From NCBI RefSeq assembly GCF_005862235.1, contig NZ_VCEK01000004.1, forward strand, positions 124,001 through 188,000: 64,000 bases of DNA, in the 5' to 3' direction. The stretch comes from Saccharomonospora piscinae (lineage in GTDB: Bacteria; Actinomycetota; Actinomycetes; Mycobacteriales; Pseudonocardiaceae). The position numbers and the translations under genes were made by a program. Positions 63,753-64,000 of this stretch are shown here, piece by piece. Each line of letters starts with the position of its first letter. Position 1 is the first letter of the stretch. The notes beneath the pieces were generated by a model, which ran no database searches, had not been told where the DNA came from, and was given only the letters and a program-made list of their open reading frames with translations.

Positions 63753-64000
63753 TCAGCGGCCGAGCCCGCCCGGCACGGCGACGCCGGTGTTGCGCAACAC
63801 GTCCGCCACCGTCTCGGCTGCGGTCAGCGGGTCGAGCGGGTGAACCAGCACGGCCTCGGCCTGTGACCAGGTGGCGAGCCACTGGTCGTCCCTGCGCCGT
63901 ACGGCCACCACGATAGGCGGGCAGTCGTCCAGTTCGTGCTTGAGCTGGCGGGTGAGACCCATGCCACCCGTGGGCTGCGCCTCACCGTCGAAGATCCCGA
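63753..64000 (-). CDS. Conserved hypothetical protein, C-terminal part only
   Basis: The minus-strand frame is open from the right edge (GIFDGEAQPTGGMGLTRQ) to the stop at 63753-63755, giving about 81 residues. The segment CPPIVVAVRRRDDQWLATWS resembles the end of a CheY-like receiver fold found upstream of trpD in other actinobacteria; this is recalled only loosely. The internal ATG at 63962 is not needed as a start because the frame continues upstream. The N-terminus is outside the window. Confidence 0.6.
   Translation of the reverse strand, partial: GIFDGEAQPTGGMGLTRQLKHELDDCPPIVVAVRRRDDQWLATWSQAEAVLVHPLDPLTAAETVADVLRNTGVAVPGGLGR

Overview
The window is GC-rich (roughly 70% by eye), with GTG and TTG starts, F420- and cobamide-related enzymes, split pntAA/pntAB/pntB genes and a lipoprotein-type cytochrome c oxidase subunit II. 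It comes from an actinobacterium. Gene order follows recalled Mycobacterium tuberculosis order in several blocks, while the fasR-fabD-fabH-acpP-fabF order is that of Streptomyces. A member of the Pseudonocardiaceae (Saccharomonospora- or Amycolatopsis-like) fits best, but that is inference.

Layout. 1-9.1 kb: yaaA (partial), a VOC protein, proS, yjbQ, the proton-translocating transhydrogenase operon pntAA-pntAB-pntB, a flavoprotein disulfide reductase and an unknown membrane protein. 9.4-19.5 kb: DUF3145, the type II fatty acid synthase operon (fasR, fabD, fabH, acpP, fabF; minus strand), aceE, DUF3052, ahpE and tRNA-Val(TAC). 19.6-31 kb: zinc metallopeptidase, 2H phosphoesterase, DUF4383, PP2C phosphatase, dnaE, an MFS exporter, an acyl-CoA dehydrogenase and dedA. 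31-44.4 kb: lipoate and 2-oxoacid dehydrogenase genes (lipA, lipB, E2 sucB/dlaT, lpdA) with a TIGR01777 protein, PAP2 phosphatase, SUKH-domain protein and pepA. A TetR/LLM-oxidoreductase/SDR group lies between lipA and lipB. 44.5-52.7 kb: ilvE, cobT, an ispD-like gene, an aldo/keto reductase, DUF3043, erpA and an adenosine-kinase-like PfkB gene. 52.75-59.06 kb: an accessory insert holding a BBE-type flavoprotein, a LuxR-HTH/SARP fusion regulator, a divergent XRE-NACHT-transmembrane protein, a cutinase-like secreted hydrolase and a small membrane protein. 59-64 kb: asnB, ctaC, ctaF, trpD and a partial gene.

Functional threads. Lipoate made by LipB/LipA modifies the two lipoyl domains of the E2 encoded here, which works with AceE and Lpd in pyruvate dehydrogenase. 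Acetyl-CoA then feeds the FasR-linked fab operon. CtaC and CtaF are respiratory oxidase subunits.

Three architectural features stand out. (1) Three convergent gene junctions carry the same 21-bp-period array of a GTGTCCGCA-type motif in opposed orientations, and each array starts and ends within a few bases of the flanking stop codons. Most other convergent junctions carry perfect GC hairpins without a U-tract. (2) At least fifteen genes have a TANNNT -10 element exactly 6-7 nt before the start codon and no separate Shine-Dalgarno site, which indicates leaderless transcripts. (3) The XRE-NACHT-TM gene has a perfect palindrome over its promoter and diverges from the LuxR-SARP regulator. This is the best candidate here for an undescribed signalling or defence module.
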